Source: RFPI01 sp964470195 (GTDB lineage Bacteria; Pseudomonadota; Gammaproteobacteria; Burkholderiales; Methylophilaceae). From it: a stretch of 26,492 nt of DNA. The position numbers and the translations under genes were made by a program. Of the stretch, positions 7,307 to 15,712 are shown piece after piece. A model generated the notes under the pieces. It searched no databases. It saw only the letters and a program-made list of their open reading frames with translations, and was not told the DNA's origin. Numbering within the stretch: position 1 is the stretch's first letter; every line of letters begins with the position of its first letter. Where the stretch lies: positions 1 to 26,492 of the forward strand of contig CAYYBG010000029.1 in assembly GCA_964470195.1 (NCBI GenBank), written 5' to 3'.

Positions 7307-9196
7307 TTGAATAATGTCATCAAAAATCTAGCCATCTGGGTCATCATTGCGATCATCCTGATGACCATTTTCAATCAGTTTTCCAGCAATGCTGCTGAAA
7401 AACAGCAAATCATATATTCCCAATTTATTGCCGATGTTAAACAAGGGCATATCAGCAAAATCACCATGGAAGGCCGTGTCATTCGTGGTGAGACCACAGA
7501 GGGTAAAAAATTTAGTACCTATGCCCCATATGACCCTGGTTTGATTGGTGATTTGTTGCAAAACAATGTGCGCCTTGAGGTGAAGCCTGAGCAAGAACAA
7601 TCGCTATTGATGAATATCCTGATTAACTGGTTCCCAATGATATTGTTGATTGGCGTATGGATATTTTTCATGCGTCAGATGCAAGGCGGTGGCGGTCGTG
7701 GTGGTGCCTTCTCATTTGGTAAGAGTAAAGCACGGCAATTGGATACCAATGCTAATCAAACCACCTTTGCCGACGTGGCTGGATGTGATGAAGCCAAAGA
7801 AGAAGTCTCTGAATTGGTCGAGTTTTTACGTGACCCTTCCAAATTTCAAAAACTAGGTGGACGTATACCGCGTGGGGTATTGATGGTCGGCCCCCCTGGT
7901 ACTGGTAAAACGCTGTTGGCAAAAGCCATTGCAGGTGAAGCAAAGGTACCTTTTTTCACTATTTCTGGATCAGACTTTGTGGAAATGTTTGTCGGTGTGG
8001 GGGCTGCTCGAGTTCGAGATATGTTTGAGCAGGCTAAAAAATCTGCCCCGTGCATTATCTTTATCGATGAAATTGACGCGGTTGGCCGTCATCGTGGCGC
8101 AGGGATGGGCGGAGGTAATGATGAGCGTGAGCAAACACTCAACCAAATGTTGGTAGAAATGGACGGTTTTGAACCCAACTCTGGGGTCATTGTGATTGCC
8201 GCGACTAACCGCGCTGATGTGCTGGACCGTGCCTTATTACGTCCTGGTCGTTTTGACCGCCAAGTCATGGTTGGCTTACCCGATATTCGTGGTCGCGAGC
8301 AGATTTTACAAGTCCATATGCGTAAAGTACCCATTTCTGCTGATGTGAAAGCCGATATCCTCGCACGCGGAACACCAGGATTCTCTGGTGCTGATTTGGC
8401 CAATCTGGTTAACGAAGCAGCGCTGTTTGCTGCGCGTCGCAACAAGCGTCAAGTCGATATGCAAGACTTTGAAGATGCCAAAGACAAGATTTTCATGGGT
8501 CCAGAGCGCAAGTCTATGGTCATGCGTGAAGAAGAGCGCAGAAATACTGCCTATCACGAGTCTGGTCATGCCGTAGTAGCCAAGTTGTTACCCAAAGCAG
8601 ATCCAGTCCATAAAGTCACGATTATGCCGCGTGGTTGGGCGCTGGGATTGACATGGCAGTTGCCGGAATATGACCGTATCAGCAACTTCCGCGACAAGAT
8701 GCTAGAAGAAATCTCCATCTTGTTCGGCGGTCGTATCGCTGAAGAGGTATTTATGCACCAAATGTCTACTGGGGCATCAAACGACTTTGAACGTGCAACC
8801 AAGTTGGCACGTGATATGGTGACGCGTTATGGTATGTCCGATGCGCTTGGAACCATGGTGTATGCCAACAATGATCAAGATTCGATGTTTGGCAATATGT
8901 CCTCTAAAACAGTTTCAGAAGCCACATTGCAAAAAGTGGATGCTGAAATACGCCGTATATTGGATGAACAATACAAAGTGGCGCGGGACTTAATTGAATC
9001 TCATCGAGATAAGGTCGAGGCCATGACGCAGGCATTATTGGAATGGGAAACCATAGACGCAGATCAGATTAATGACATTATGGCCGGCAATCCACCACGC
9101 CCACCCAAACCAACGGCTAATAGTAAGCCCAGTGAGGGGGGTGGTTCATCTGGTACAGCGCCAGCGGCACAACCTCAGCCTGCTGCCAAAAGTTAA
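7307..9196 (+). CDS. ftsH: ATP-dependent zinc metalloprotease FtsH
   Basis: FtsH is a membrane-anchored hexameric AAA+ protease that degrades misfolded membrane proteins and regulators such as sigma32 and LpxC. Visible in order: TM1 (about 7-23), a periplasmic domain (about 25-100), TM2 (about 104-122), a glycine-rich linker, and the AAA+ module. That module has Walker A GPPGTGKT (195-202), pore motif MFVGVG (227-232), Walker B IIFIDE (250-255) and the second region of homology with arginine finger (301-318). The zinc site HESGH is at 417-421, and the tail is Pro/Gly-rich. Length 629 is typical. The start is TTG at 7307, supported by AAGGA (7295-7299) seven bases upstream and the family N-terminus MNNVIKNLAIW. 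Confidence 0.98.
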   Translation: MNNVIKNLAIWVIIAIILMTIFNQFSSNAAEKQQIIYSQFIADVKQGHISKITMEGRVIRGETTEGKKFSTYAPYDPGLIGDLLQNNVRLEVKPEQEQSLLMNILINWFPMILLIGVWIFFMRQMQGGGGRGGAFSFGKSKARQLDTNANQTTFADVAGCDEAKEEVSELVEFLRDPSKFQKLGGRIPRGVLMVGPPGTGKTLLAKAIAGEAKVPFFTISGSDFVEMFVGVGAARVRDMFEQAKKSAPCIIFIDEIDAVGRHRGAGMGGGNDEREQTLNQMLVEMDGFEPNSGVIVIAATNRADVLDRALLRPGRFDRQVMVGLPDIRGREQILQVHMRKVPISADVKADILARGTPGFSGADLANLVNEAALFAARRNKRQVDMQDFEDAKDKIFMGPERKSMVMREEERRNTAYHESGHAVVAKLLPKADPVHKVTIMPRGWALGLTWQLPEYDRISNFRDKMLEEISILFGGRIAEEVFMHQMSTGASNDFERATKLARDMVTRYGMSDALGTMVYANNDQDSMFGNMSSKTVSEATLQKVDAEIRRILDEQYKVARDLIESHRDKVEAMTQALLEWETIDADQINDIMAGNPPRPPKPTANSKPSEGGGSSGTAPAAQPQPAAKS

Positions 9197-9213
9197 GCCA
9201 GTCTTTAGCAATT

Positions 9214-9254
9214 AAGGAGAATAAGCCCTATCCCATGGATGGGGCTTTGATTTT
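9214..9254 (+). promoter_or_regulatory. ribosome-binding site and hairpin controlling folP
   Basis: A good Shine-Dalgarno AAGGAGA (9214-9220) sits about 35 bases before the folP ATG, too far for normal use. Between them lies an 11-pair hairpin: AAGCCC-T-ATCC (9223-9233), loop CAT, then GGAT-G-GGGCTT (9237-9247), with one U-G pair. TGATTTT follows. If folded, the hairpin shortens the effective spacing to about 10 bases. The same structure also resembles a weak terminator or attenuator between ftsH and folP. Confidence 0.5.
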
Positions 9255-10088
9255 ATGAAACTGCGTTGCGCCAATCTCAGCCTTGATTTATCGACTCCTA
9301 AAGTGATGGGGATACTCAATGTCACTCCAGATTCTTTCTCCGATGGCGGAAAATTTAGCCATATAGACGCAGCCCTGCATCATGCTCAACAGATGATAGA
9401 CGAAGGCGCTGATATTATTGATATCGGCGGAGAATCAACTCGACCAGGCGCAAGCCCAGTGCCATTGCAAGAAGAATTGCAGCGCGTGATTCCAGTGATT
9501 CAAGCCTTGTCAGGATGTGCGGTGGTGTTGTCAGTGGACACCTATAAACCCGAAGTTATGCAGGCCGCTATTCAGGCTGGTGTGCATATGGTCAATGATG
9601 TATTCGCATTACGCCAGCCAGGTGCCATCGAAGCAGTGAAAGATAGTCAAGTAGCGCTCTGTTTGATGCATATGCAAGGCACACCGCAAACCATGCAAAT
9701 TGAGCCTAGCTATCAAGATGTGGTGGCAGAAGTAGGGCAGTTTTTATCCGAGCGAGTTGCTGTGCTGAAACAATCTGGCGTTAGCACTGAACGCATCGTG
9801 ATTGATCCTGGTTTTGGTTTTGGCAAAAAAACCACACACAATCTAAGCTTGTTAAAACATCTTGAGCAACTGCGATTAGATGGATTGCCAATATTGGCAG
9901 GGCTTTCGCGTAAATCGGTATTGGGCAAAATTGTCGGTCAAGATGAAGCAGGGCGTTTGTATGCCAGTATTGCCGCATCCGTATTGGCAGTCAGTCATGG
10001 CGCTAATATTGTGCGAGTGCATGATGTGAAAGCCACCGTGGAAGCGTTGAAGGTGACAACAGCAGCACTAAAACAAGTGGGTCATTAG
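9255..10088 (+). CDS. folP: dihydropteroate synthase
   Basis: FolP condenses p-aminobenzoate with 6-hydroxymethyl-dihydropterin pyrophosphate in folate synthesis and is the sulfonamide target. The TIM-barrel signatures are all present: NVTPDSFSDGG (22-32), DIGGESTRPGA (56-66), the pterin-site DPGFGFGK (184-191), SRK (218-220) and the C-terminal VRVHDV (253-258). At 277 residues the length is normal. ATG 9255 is the only start that fits, because an in-frame stop lies at 9222-9224. The folP-glmM pair after ftsH is conserved in beta- and gammaproteobacteria. Translation may depend on the hairpin just upstream. Confidence 0.96.
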   Translation: MKLRCANLSLDLSTPKVMGILNVTPDSFSDGGKFSHIDAALHHAQQMIDEGADIIDIGGESTRPGASPVPLQEELQRVIPVIQALSGCAVVLSVDTYKPEVMQAAIQAGVHMVNDVFALRQPGAIEAVKDSQVALCLMHMQGTPQTMQIEPSYQDVVAEVGQFLSERVAVLKQSGVSTERIVIDPGFGFGKKTTHNLSLLKHLEQLRLDGLPILAGLSRKSVLGKIVGQDEAGRLYASIAASVLAVSHGANIVRVHDVKATVEALKVTTAALKQVGH

Positions 10089-10119
10089 TATGGCGTTTAG
10101 AACATAGAGGTGTCTGAAT

Positions 10120-10353
10120 TTAAGACGTCCGTTGTAATTTTTCTTGCGCGCTCATCAATTCAATATCAGCAGATATAGCATCAGGATCGCTAGCTAATCT
10201 TTTTTGTAGTTCATTTGGCTTATAAATATAGCCTAAATTCTGTATATTTTATTTAGACCATCCAACCTCAACCCACCATTTTTCTATCTAATCAGCCAAG
10301 TTGACTAAGGTATAATCTTCGGGGCGTTTAAATGTGTAGACAGGAACTAACAT
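10120..10353 (-). pseudogene. decayed protein-coding gene, antisense in the folP-glmM gap
   Basis: Read on the minus strand, one frame runs from an ATG at 10353 to a TAA at 10120-10122 with two internal stops, TAG at 10288-10290 and TAA at 10249-10251. The translation is protein-like throughout: VPVYTFKRPEDYTLVNLAD, then IEKWWVEVGWSK, then a 42-residue segment containing YKPNELQKRLASDPDA and ELMSAQEKLQR. One frame carrying such segments across two stops suggests a gene killed by point mutations. I do not recognise the family. The glmM promoter region overlaps its 5' end. Confidence 0.4.
10311..10316 (+). promoter_or_regulatory. -10 box of a candidate glmM promoter
   Basis: A perfect TATAAT lies 36 bases before the glmM start codon. 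At a 17-base spacing the -35 region (10288-10293, CTAATC) is poor, so the promoter would be weak or activator-dependent. Confidence 0.35.
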
Positions 10354-11740
10354 GTCAGAAAAAAAATCAGCGACACGTAAATATTTTGGTACCGACGGCA
10401 TACGTGGCAGGGTAGGAGAGTTTCCTATTACGCCGGAATTTGTCATGCGCTTGGGGTATGCGGCGGGGCGGGTGTTGGTGAGCGAGGAACAGCGTCAACA
10501 CAGCGATACTAGGCCTACCGTGTTGATAGGCAAAGACACCCGTATTTCTGGCTATATGTTTGAGTCTGCGTTAGAGGCTGGTTTGTGTGCTGCAGGCGTG
10601 GATGTACGACTGACTGGACCTATGCCAACCCCTGCTATCGCTTATTTGACTAGAGCCTTGCGTGCTCAAGCTGGCATTGTGATTTCTGCTTCTCACAACC
10701 CCTATGCCGACAACGGCATCAAGTTTTTTTCTAGTCTAGGCACCAAATTGCCTGACCCAATTGAATTGGCGATTGAAGCCGCCTTGGATGAACCCATGCA
10801 AGTAGTGGCTTCTAATCAGCTAGGGCGAGTGAAGCGTATCGATGATGCGGCAGGACGCTATATAGAATTTTGCAAGAGTAGCTTTCCTAATCAATTAGAT
10901 TTGCGTGGTTTAAAAATCGTGCTGGATTGCGCTCACGGTGCCACCTATCATGTCGCCCCGCCAGTATTCCATGAACTAGGCGCAGAAATCATATTATTGG
11001 GACATCAACCCGATGGCTTGAATATCAATTTAGACTGTGGCTCTACACACCCACAGGCACTAGCCAAGGCAGTGCTGGCGCATCAAGCTGATTTGGGCAT
11101 TGCCTTTGATGGCGATGGCGACCGTGTGATGATGGTGGATAAACATGGAAAACTAGTCGATGGCGACCAGTTGCTATATATCATCGCCAAACACCGTCAA
11201 CAAACAGGACGCTTACAAGGTGGCGTGGTAGGGACCTTGATGACCAATTTAGCCTTGCAACACCAGCTTGCACAGGACGGAATTGAGTTTGCCCGAGCCA
11301 ATGTAGGCGACCGTTATGTATTAGAAATGATGATGCAACAAGGCTGGCAACTAGGTGGCGAAAATTCTGGCCATATCTTGTGCTTGGATTGTCATACCAG
11401 CGGTGACGGCATTATCGCTGCGCTGCAAGTGCTCAGCGCACTCAAACAAATGCAAGTCACGCTAGACCAAGTAGCCATTCCACTCTATCCACAAGTGCTA
11501 GAAAACGTCAGCGTGCAACAACGTATCGATGTCAAAGCCAATGCGGCAATCCAACAAGCCGTGCAACAGGCCGAAAAAACCTTGAATGGACAAGGCAGGG
11601 TGTTATTACGCGCATCGGGGACAGAACCAAAGATACGCGTGATGGTAGAAGGGCAAGATAGCGTATTGGTAAAACGCTTGGCGCTTGAGATTGCTGAGGT
11701 GGTGAAATCAATGGGGTCAGACTCCATTGATTTTATCTGA
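10352..11740 (+). CDS. glmM: phosphoglucosamine mutase
   Basis: GlmM converts glucosamine-6-phosphate to glucosamine-1-phosphate for UDP-GlcNAc, peptidoglycan and LPS synthesis. Visible features are the N-terminal FGTDGIRG, the phosphoserine loop SASHNP (Ser114), the Mg-binding loop DGDGDR (253-258), GGENSGH, and the phosphate-binding RASGTEPKIRVMVEG near the C-terminus. ATG 10352 follows AGGA at six bases. At 462 residues it is somewhat longer than the usual 445-455. The extra C-terminal residues KSMGSDSIDFI are encoded by the left inverted repeat of the downstream RAYT element (11706-11732) and the bases just after it. The family core is intact, so activity is expected. Confidence 0.96.
   Translation: MSEKKSATRKYFGTDGIRGRVGEFPITPEFVMRLGYAAGRVLVSEEQRQHSDTRPTVLIGKDTRISGYMFESALEAGLCAAGVDVRLTGPMPTPAIAYLTRALRAQAGIVISASHNPYADNGIKFFSSLGTKLPDPIELAIEAALDEPMQVVASNQLGRVKRIDDAAGRYIEFCKSSFPNQLDLRGLKIVLDCAHGATYHVAPPVFHELGAEIILLGHQPDGLNINLDCGSTHPQALAKAVLAHQADLGIAFDGDGDRVMMVDKHGKLVDGDQLLYIIAKHRQQTGRLQGGVVGTLMTNLALQHQLAQDGIEFARANVGDRYVLEMMMQQGWQLGGENSGHILCLDCHTSGDGIIAALQVLSALKQMQVTLDQVAIPLYPQVLENVSVQQRIDVKANAAIQQAVQQAEKTLNGQGRVLLRASGTEPKIRVMVEGQDSVLVKRLALEIAEVVKSMGSDSIDFI
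11706..11732 (+). repeat. left palindromic end of the RAYT element
   Basis: AATCAATGG (11706-11714) and CCATTGATT (11724-11732) form a perfect 9-bp stem around GGTCAGACT. The palindrome lies inside glmM and encodes residues 452-460 of GlmM. Its reverse complement recurs at 12498-12524. Confidence 0.85.
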
Positions 11741-11785
11741 TTAAGATTTTATTCTAGATATACCTTACTCATTGAACCTAACACG

Positions 11786-12490
11786 ATGGCACGTCTCCCA
11801 CGTTTTGTTTTAGTTGGTCACCCACAACACATAATCTTGCGTGGTAACAACCGCCAGCCTGTATTTAATGCAGGAGAAGATTATCGCTATTTTCTCGACA
11901 AGCTTAAAGACTCAGCTAATAAGCACCAGTGTGATATTCACGCCTATGTGCTAATGACTAACCACGTACATTTATTGGTAACACCACATACAGAAGAGGG
12001 TATTTCCAAGATGATTCAAATGTTGGGGCGATATTATGTACATTATTTCAACGCTACTTATAGTCGCACAGGAACCTTATGGGAAGGGCGCTATAAAGCC
12101 AGTTTAATTGATAGTGAGACTTATGCGTTATTGTGTTATCGCTACATAGAGCTCAACCCTGTGCGCGCAAATATGGTACAGCACTCAAGTGAATACCCTT
12201 GGAGCAGTTATCGAACCAATGCCTTGGGGGATTACAGTGACTTGGTTACACCGCACTCTACGTATTGGGCATTGGGGCATGACGAAGAAAGCAGGCAAGA
12301 AAATTATCGTAGCCTATTTGACGGGCACATTGATGCGAAGAGTCTGGATGAGATTCGCGAATCGACTAACAAAGCATGGGTTTTAGGTAGTGACTATTTC
12401 AAGCAAAAAATTGCAACACAAGTTAATCGCAGGACTGAAAAACTTGGCAGGGGCGGAGATAGAAAGTCAGAAAAATACAAAGGAAGTTAA
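11786..12490 (+). CDS. REP-associated tyrosine transposase (RAYT, Y1 HUH family)
   Basis: This belongs to the IS200-like Y1 transposase superfamily, which nicks single-stranded DNA through a tyrosine and acts at palindromic REP sequences. The 234 residues include the N-terminal MARLPRFVLVGHPQHIILRG, the HUH metal motif His60-Val-His62 in MTNHVHLLVTP, RYYVHYFN (82-89), TLWEGRYK (97-104), YRYIELNPVRANMV (118-131) and WSSYRTNALG. This motif order is typical of full-length RAYTs. Candidate catalytic tyrosines are visible but I cannot choose one. The C-terminal tail is basic. No strong ribosome-binding site precedes ATG 11786. No frameshift is seen, so the gene looks intact. Confidence 0.93.
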   Translation: MARLPRFVLVGHPQHIILRGNNRQPVFNAGEDYRYFLDKLKDSANKHQCDIHAYVLMTNHVHLLVTPHTEEGISKMIQMLGRYYVHYFNATYSRTGTLWEGRYKASLIDSETYALLCYRYIELNPVRANMVQHSSEYPWSSYRTNALGDYSDLVTPHSTYWALGHDEESRQENYRSLFDGHIDAKSLDEIRESTNKAWVLGSDYFKQKIATQVNRRTEKLGRGGDRKSEKYKGS

Positions 12491-12497
12491 ACTGATT

Positions 12498-12524
12498 AAT
12501 CAAAGGAGTCTGACCCCATTGATT
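12498..12524 (-). repeat. right palindromic end of the RAYT element
   Basis: AATCAAAGG, AGTCTGACC and CCATTGATT make the reverse complement of the left end, with a single mismatch at the seventh base. It contains the glnS stop codon (12500-12502) and encodes the last seven residues of GlnS. Confidence 0.85.
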
Positions 12525-14287
12525 CTCTGCCAAGTATCGCGCAATGTCACGGTGCGATTGAACACTGGCGCATTGGGCTGACTGTCTACTCTATCCGCCA
12601 CGAAATAGCCGTGCCGTTCAAATTGAAAAGTTTCCCCTGCTTTAGCTTGTTGCAAGCTGGCTTCCAGTTGCACCTGAATCTCACGCACGGAGTCTGGATT
12701 TAAATCATCGAGATAATTGTCCGTTGCGCTACCGGGATGCGGTGTTTTAAACAGACGGTCATACAATCGTATTTTGGCGGCATAGGCGTGTGACGCAGAT
12801 ACCCAATGGATATTGCCTTTGACTTTGACACTATCTGCGCCAGGGGTGCCAGATTTGGTATCCGGTAAATATTCGCAATGAACCACTGTGACATTTCCGT
12901 CAGCGTCTTTCTCACAGCCTATACATTTGACCACATAGCCATAACGTAGGCGCACCATATTGCCGGGGAATAAACGGAAATAGCCTTTTTCAGCTTGTTC
13001 CATAAAGTCTTCTCGCTCTATCCACAGAGTGCGACTAAGTTTGACAGTGCGTTTACCCAGCTCTGGTTTGTGCGGGTGATTGGTCGCGTAGCAGTCTTCC
13101 TCTTGACCTTCGGGGTAGTTGTCTATCACCAGTTTGATGGGGTCTAATACTGCGATACGTCGCTCAGCGGCAATTTCTAGGGTTTCACGCATGCAGTCTT
13201 CTAGGATGCTGTACTCTATCCAAGAATCAGCCTTAGATACGCCTATGCGCTCTGCAAACAGATGAAATCCTTCTGGCGTATAACCCCTGCGTCTTGCGCC
13301 TGCCAAGGTGGGAAGACGAGGATCGTCCCAGCCGGTGACATATTGTTTCTCTACCAGCTCTATCAGTTTGCGTTTGGATAGTACGACATAGGTCAGATTG
13401 AGACGGGCAAATTCGTATTGTTTGGGCAGTGGCTGCGCTAACATTCCGGCTTCTGCTAGACGTGTCAGCAACCAATCGTAAAATGGGCGTTGATCTTCGA
13501 ACTCTAGGGTGCATATTGAATGCGTGATGTTTTCAAAGGCATCTTCGAGTGGGTGGGCAAAGGTATACATCGGATAAATACACCAACGCTCGCCAGTATT
13601 GTGATGGCTGGCGTGTTTGATGCGATAAATCGCTGGGTCGCGCATATTGATATTGGGCGAAGCCATATCAATTTTGGCGCGTAATACCATACTGCCATCA
13701 GCATGTTTGCCATCGCGCATTTCGCGGAAACGCATTAAATTCTCTTGTACGCTTCGATCGCGATATCTTGAGTTCTTGCCTGCTTCGGTCAGCGTGCCAC
13801 GATTGAGCCGCATTTCTTCTGCTGATTGCTCATCGACATAGGCCAGCCCTTGTTGGATGAGGGTTTCTGCGGCTTGATACATCCAATCGAAATAGTCACT
13901 GGCATAGTACAGGTGCGATTGCCCTAGTGCGTCCCAACTAAAGCCCAACCATTGCACCATCTCGCTAATACTATCGACATATTCTTGTTCTTCTTTTTCT
14001 GGGTTGGTGTCATCAAAACGCATATGGCATACGCCAGCATAATCACGTGCCAGACCGAAATTCAGGCAGATGCTCTTGGCATGACCGATATGCAGATAAC
14101 CATTGGGCTCGGGCGGAAAACGAGTGCGAATTTTAGCGGGATCTGCTATTCCCTGAGCATGGTCGGCAGCTAGGCCTGGTTTGCCAGCCCAACGACGATT
14201 GGCATAGGTGCCTTGGCTTAAGTCACGGTCAATAATGCCTCGAATAAAGTTAGAGGCAGGAGGGTGAGCAGTTTTTTCAGCAGACAT
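12500..14287 (-). CDS. glnS: glutaminyl-tRNA synthetase
   Basis: GlnRS charges tRNA-Gln with glutamine. Class I signatures are PPEPNGYLHIGH (58-69) and VLSKRKL (302-308, the KMSKS-type loop), with MRFDDTNPEKE following the Rossmann start. The C-terminal anticodon-binding beta-barrels end with FNRTVTLRDTW. At 595 residues it exceeds E. coli GlnRS (about 554). Part of the excess is an insertion between the N-terminal ASNFIRGIIDRDL and the HIGH region (about residues 27-55). The last residues, INGVRLL, and the stop codon come from the RAYT element's right repeat. No clear ribosome-binding site is seen before ATG 14287. The gene lies 35 bases after aceF on the same strand, so read-through or coupling is possible. 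Confidence 0.97.
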   Translation of the reverse strand: MSAEKTAHPPASNFIRGIIDRDLSQGTYANRRWAGKPGLAADHAQGIADPAKIRTRFPPEPNGYLHIGHAKSICLNFGLARDYAGVCHMRFDDTNPEKEEQEYVDSISEMVQWLGFSWDALGQSHLYYASDYFDWMYQAAETLIQQGLAYVDEQSAEEMRLNRGTLTEAGKNSRYRDRSVQENLMRFREMRDGKHADGSMVLRAKIDMASPNINMRDPAIYRIKHASHHNTGERWCIYPMYTFAHPLEDAFENITHSICTLEFEDQRPFYDWLLTRLAEAGMLAQPLPKQYEFARLNLTYVVLSKRKLIELVEKQYVTGWDDPRLPTLAGARRRGYTPEGFHLFAERIGVSKADSWIEYSILEDCMRETLEIAAERRIAVLDPIKLVIDNYPEGQEEDCYATNHPHKPELGKRTVKLSRTLWIEREDFMEQAEKGYFRLFPGNMVRLRYGYVVKCIGCEKDADGNVTVVHCEYLPDTKSGTPGADSVKVKGNIHWVSASHAYAAKIRLYDRLFKTPHPGSATDNYLDDLNPDSVREIQVQLEASLQQAKAGETFQFERHGYFVADRVDSQPNAPVFNRTVTLRDTWQRINGVRLL

Positions 14288-14322
14288 GGATTGATTTCTA
14301 CAAAATTAGATTGAAGATAGCC

Positions 14323-15681
14323 CTATAGCAACAAGCGTCTGACATCACTCAACATCAAGCGCAGATGGCTGGTAAAGCGTGCACCATCCGCACCATCAAT
14401 CACTCTGTGATCATATGACAAGGACATCGGTAGGATGAGACGTGCTTCGAAACCAGCCGTTTCAGGGTTATATACTGGCTGCATACTGGAGCGCGACACC
14501 CCTAGGATGGCTACTTCTGGGCAATTGATAATCGGCGTAAACATGGTGCCACCAATACCACCCAAGCTTGAGATAGTGAAACAACCGCCTTGCATCTCTT
14601 CAATTTTGAGTTTACGCTCGCGTGCTTTGGCAGATAACTCGCCCAAATCGCGTGCAATATCTAATACATCCTTTTGGTCTACATCGCGTACCACCGGAAC
14701 CACCAGTCCATCTGGCGTATCGCAGGCAAAGCCGATATGAAAGTAGTTTTTCATAATCAGTTGGTCACCATCTGCAGATAAAGAGGCATTGAAGTTAGGA
14801 TATTCACGCAAGGCATTGACCGCCGCTTTCATCAAGAAAGCCAGCAAAGTCAGTTTGGCGCCGCGTTTCTCTGCTTCTTTCAGCATAGACTTACGGAACT
14901 CCTCAAGGTCGGTAATATCCGCATCATCAAATTGTGTGACATGCGGTGCCGTCACCCAGTTGCGATGTAAGTTGGCGCCAGACAGTTTTTTGATGCGTGA
15001 TAAAGGCTTGCTTTCAATCGCACCAAATTGACTGAAATCAATCACTGGCATAGGCAATGCGCTTAGGCTGTTGCCCATGTTTTCTGAACGAGGCTTAGAA
15101 AGCTCGCCTTTGACATAAGCTTGTACATCTTCTTGCAGAATGCGATTTTTGGGACCACTGCCTTTAACTAGCTTCAAGTTGACGCCAAGTTCGCGGGCAA
15201 ATTTCCGTACCGAGGGGCTGGCGTGAGCGGCTTTGCCTTCTTGACTGACAACGCTGGCACCTATCGGATTGGGCGTTTCTTGAGGTTGTTTGACCTTGGG
15301 CACTTCAGGTGCAGGACGGCTAGGCTCAGGAATATTTTCGACAGCTATGCTAGGGCTTGCTGCGGGGGCGGGCGTTACTGGAGTAGGGCTAGCAGGCGCT
15401 GTTTTTGCAGCAGGTTTTTCTGCAAGCCTTGCTTCAGCCGCCTCATTCGCTTCTACCGTTAAAATCAAATTACCTTGGGCAACTTTGTCACCCACCTTAA
15501 GTTTGACTTCTTGCACGACACCGCCAAAAGGCGCAGGAATGTCCATAGAGGCTTTATCTGACTCTAGGGTAATCAGCGAGTCATCTTTTGCAATACTATC
15601 GCCAGGTTTGACTAATACGTCGATGACATCAACGCTATCAAAATTCCCGATATCCGGCACGATAATTTCTTTAATTGCCAT
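14323..15681 (-). CDS. aceF: pyruvate dehydrogenase E2, dihydrolipoamide acetyltransferase
   Basis: E2 transfers acetyl groups from E1 via lipoyl-lysine to CoA. Domains in order: one lipoyl domain (about 1-78) with the lipoylated Lys43 in ESDKASMD; an Ala/Pro-rich flexible linker (about 80-150); a peripheral subunit-binding domain (about 154-190, ASPSVRKFARELG); and the catalytic trimer-forming domain (about 215-452) with His425 and Asp429 in DHRVIDGADGA. One lipoyl domain gives 452 residues, shorter than E. coli E2, which has three. AAGGA lies about seven bases before the ATG. The gene follows aceE by 31 bases and is presumably co-transcribed with it. Confidence 0.95.
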   Translation of the reverse strand: MAIKEIIVPDIGNFDSVDVIDVLVKPGDSIAKDDSLITLESDKASMDIPAPFGGVVQEVKLKVGDKVAQGNLILTVEANEAAEARLAEKPAAKTAPASPTPVTPAPAASPSIAVENIPEPSRPAPEVPKVKQPQETPNPIGASVVSQEGKAAHASPSVRKFARELGVNLKLVKGSGPKNRILQEDVQAYVKGELSKPRSENMGNSLSALPMPVIDFSQFGAIESKPLSRIKKLSGANLHRNWVTAPHVTQFDDADITDLEEFRKSMLKEAEKRGAKLTLLAFLMKAAVNALREYPNFNASLSADGDQLIMKNYFHIGFACDTPDGLVVPVVRDVDQKDVLDIARDLGELSAKARERKLKIEEMQGGCFTISSLGGIGGTMFTPIINCPEVAILGVSRSSMQPVYNPETAGFEARLILPMSLSYDHRVIDGADGARFTSHLRLMLSDVRRLLL

Positions 15682-15712
15682 ATTTTTTCCTTGTTGGCTT
15701 TAACGTTTTACC

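Larger units (their letters stand above)
11706..12524 (+). mobile_element. RAYT element with palindromic inverted ends
   Basis: An 819-bp unit consists of a full-length REP-associated tyrosine transposase gene between two 27-bp inverted copies of one palindrome, 26 of 27 bases matching. It fills the gap between convergent glmM and glnS and overlaps the coding ends of both. No target duplication is evident, as expected for single-strand HUH transposition. Whether it is still mobile cannot be told from one copy. Confidence 0.7.

Noticed and set aside
10301..10316. TTGACT next to TATAAT upstream of glmM as a promoter pair
   Set aside because: The spacing is only four bases. Only the -10 box is usable.
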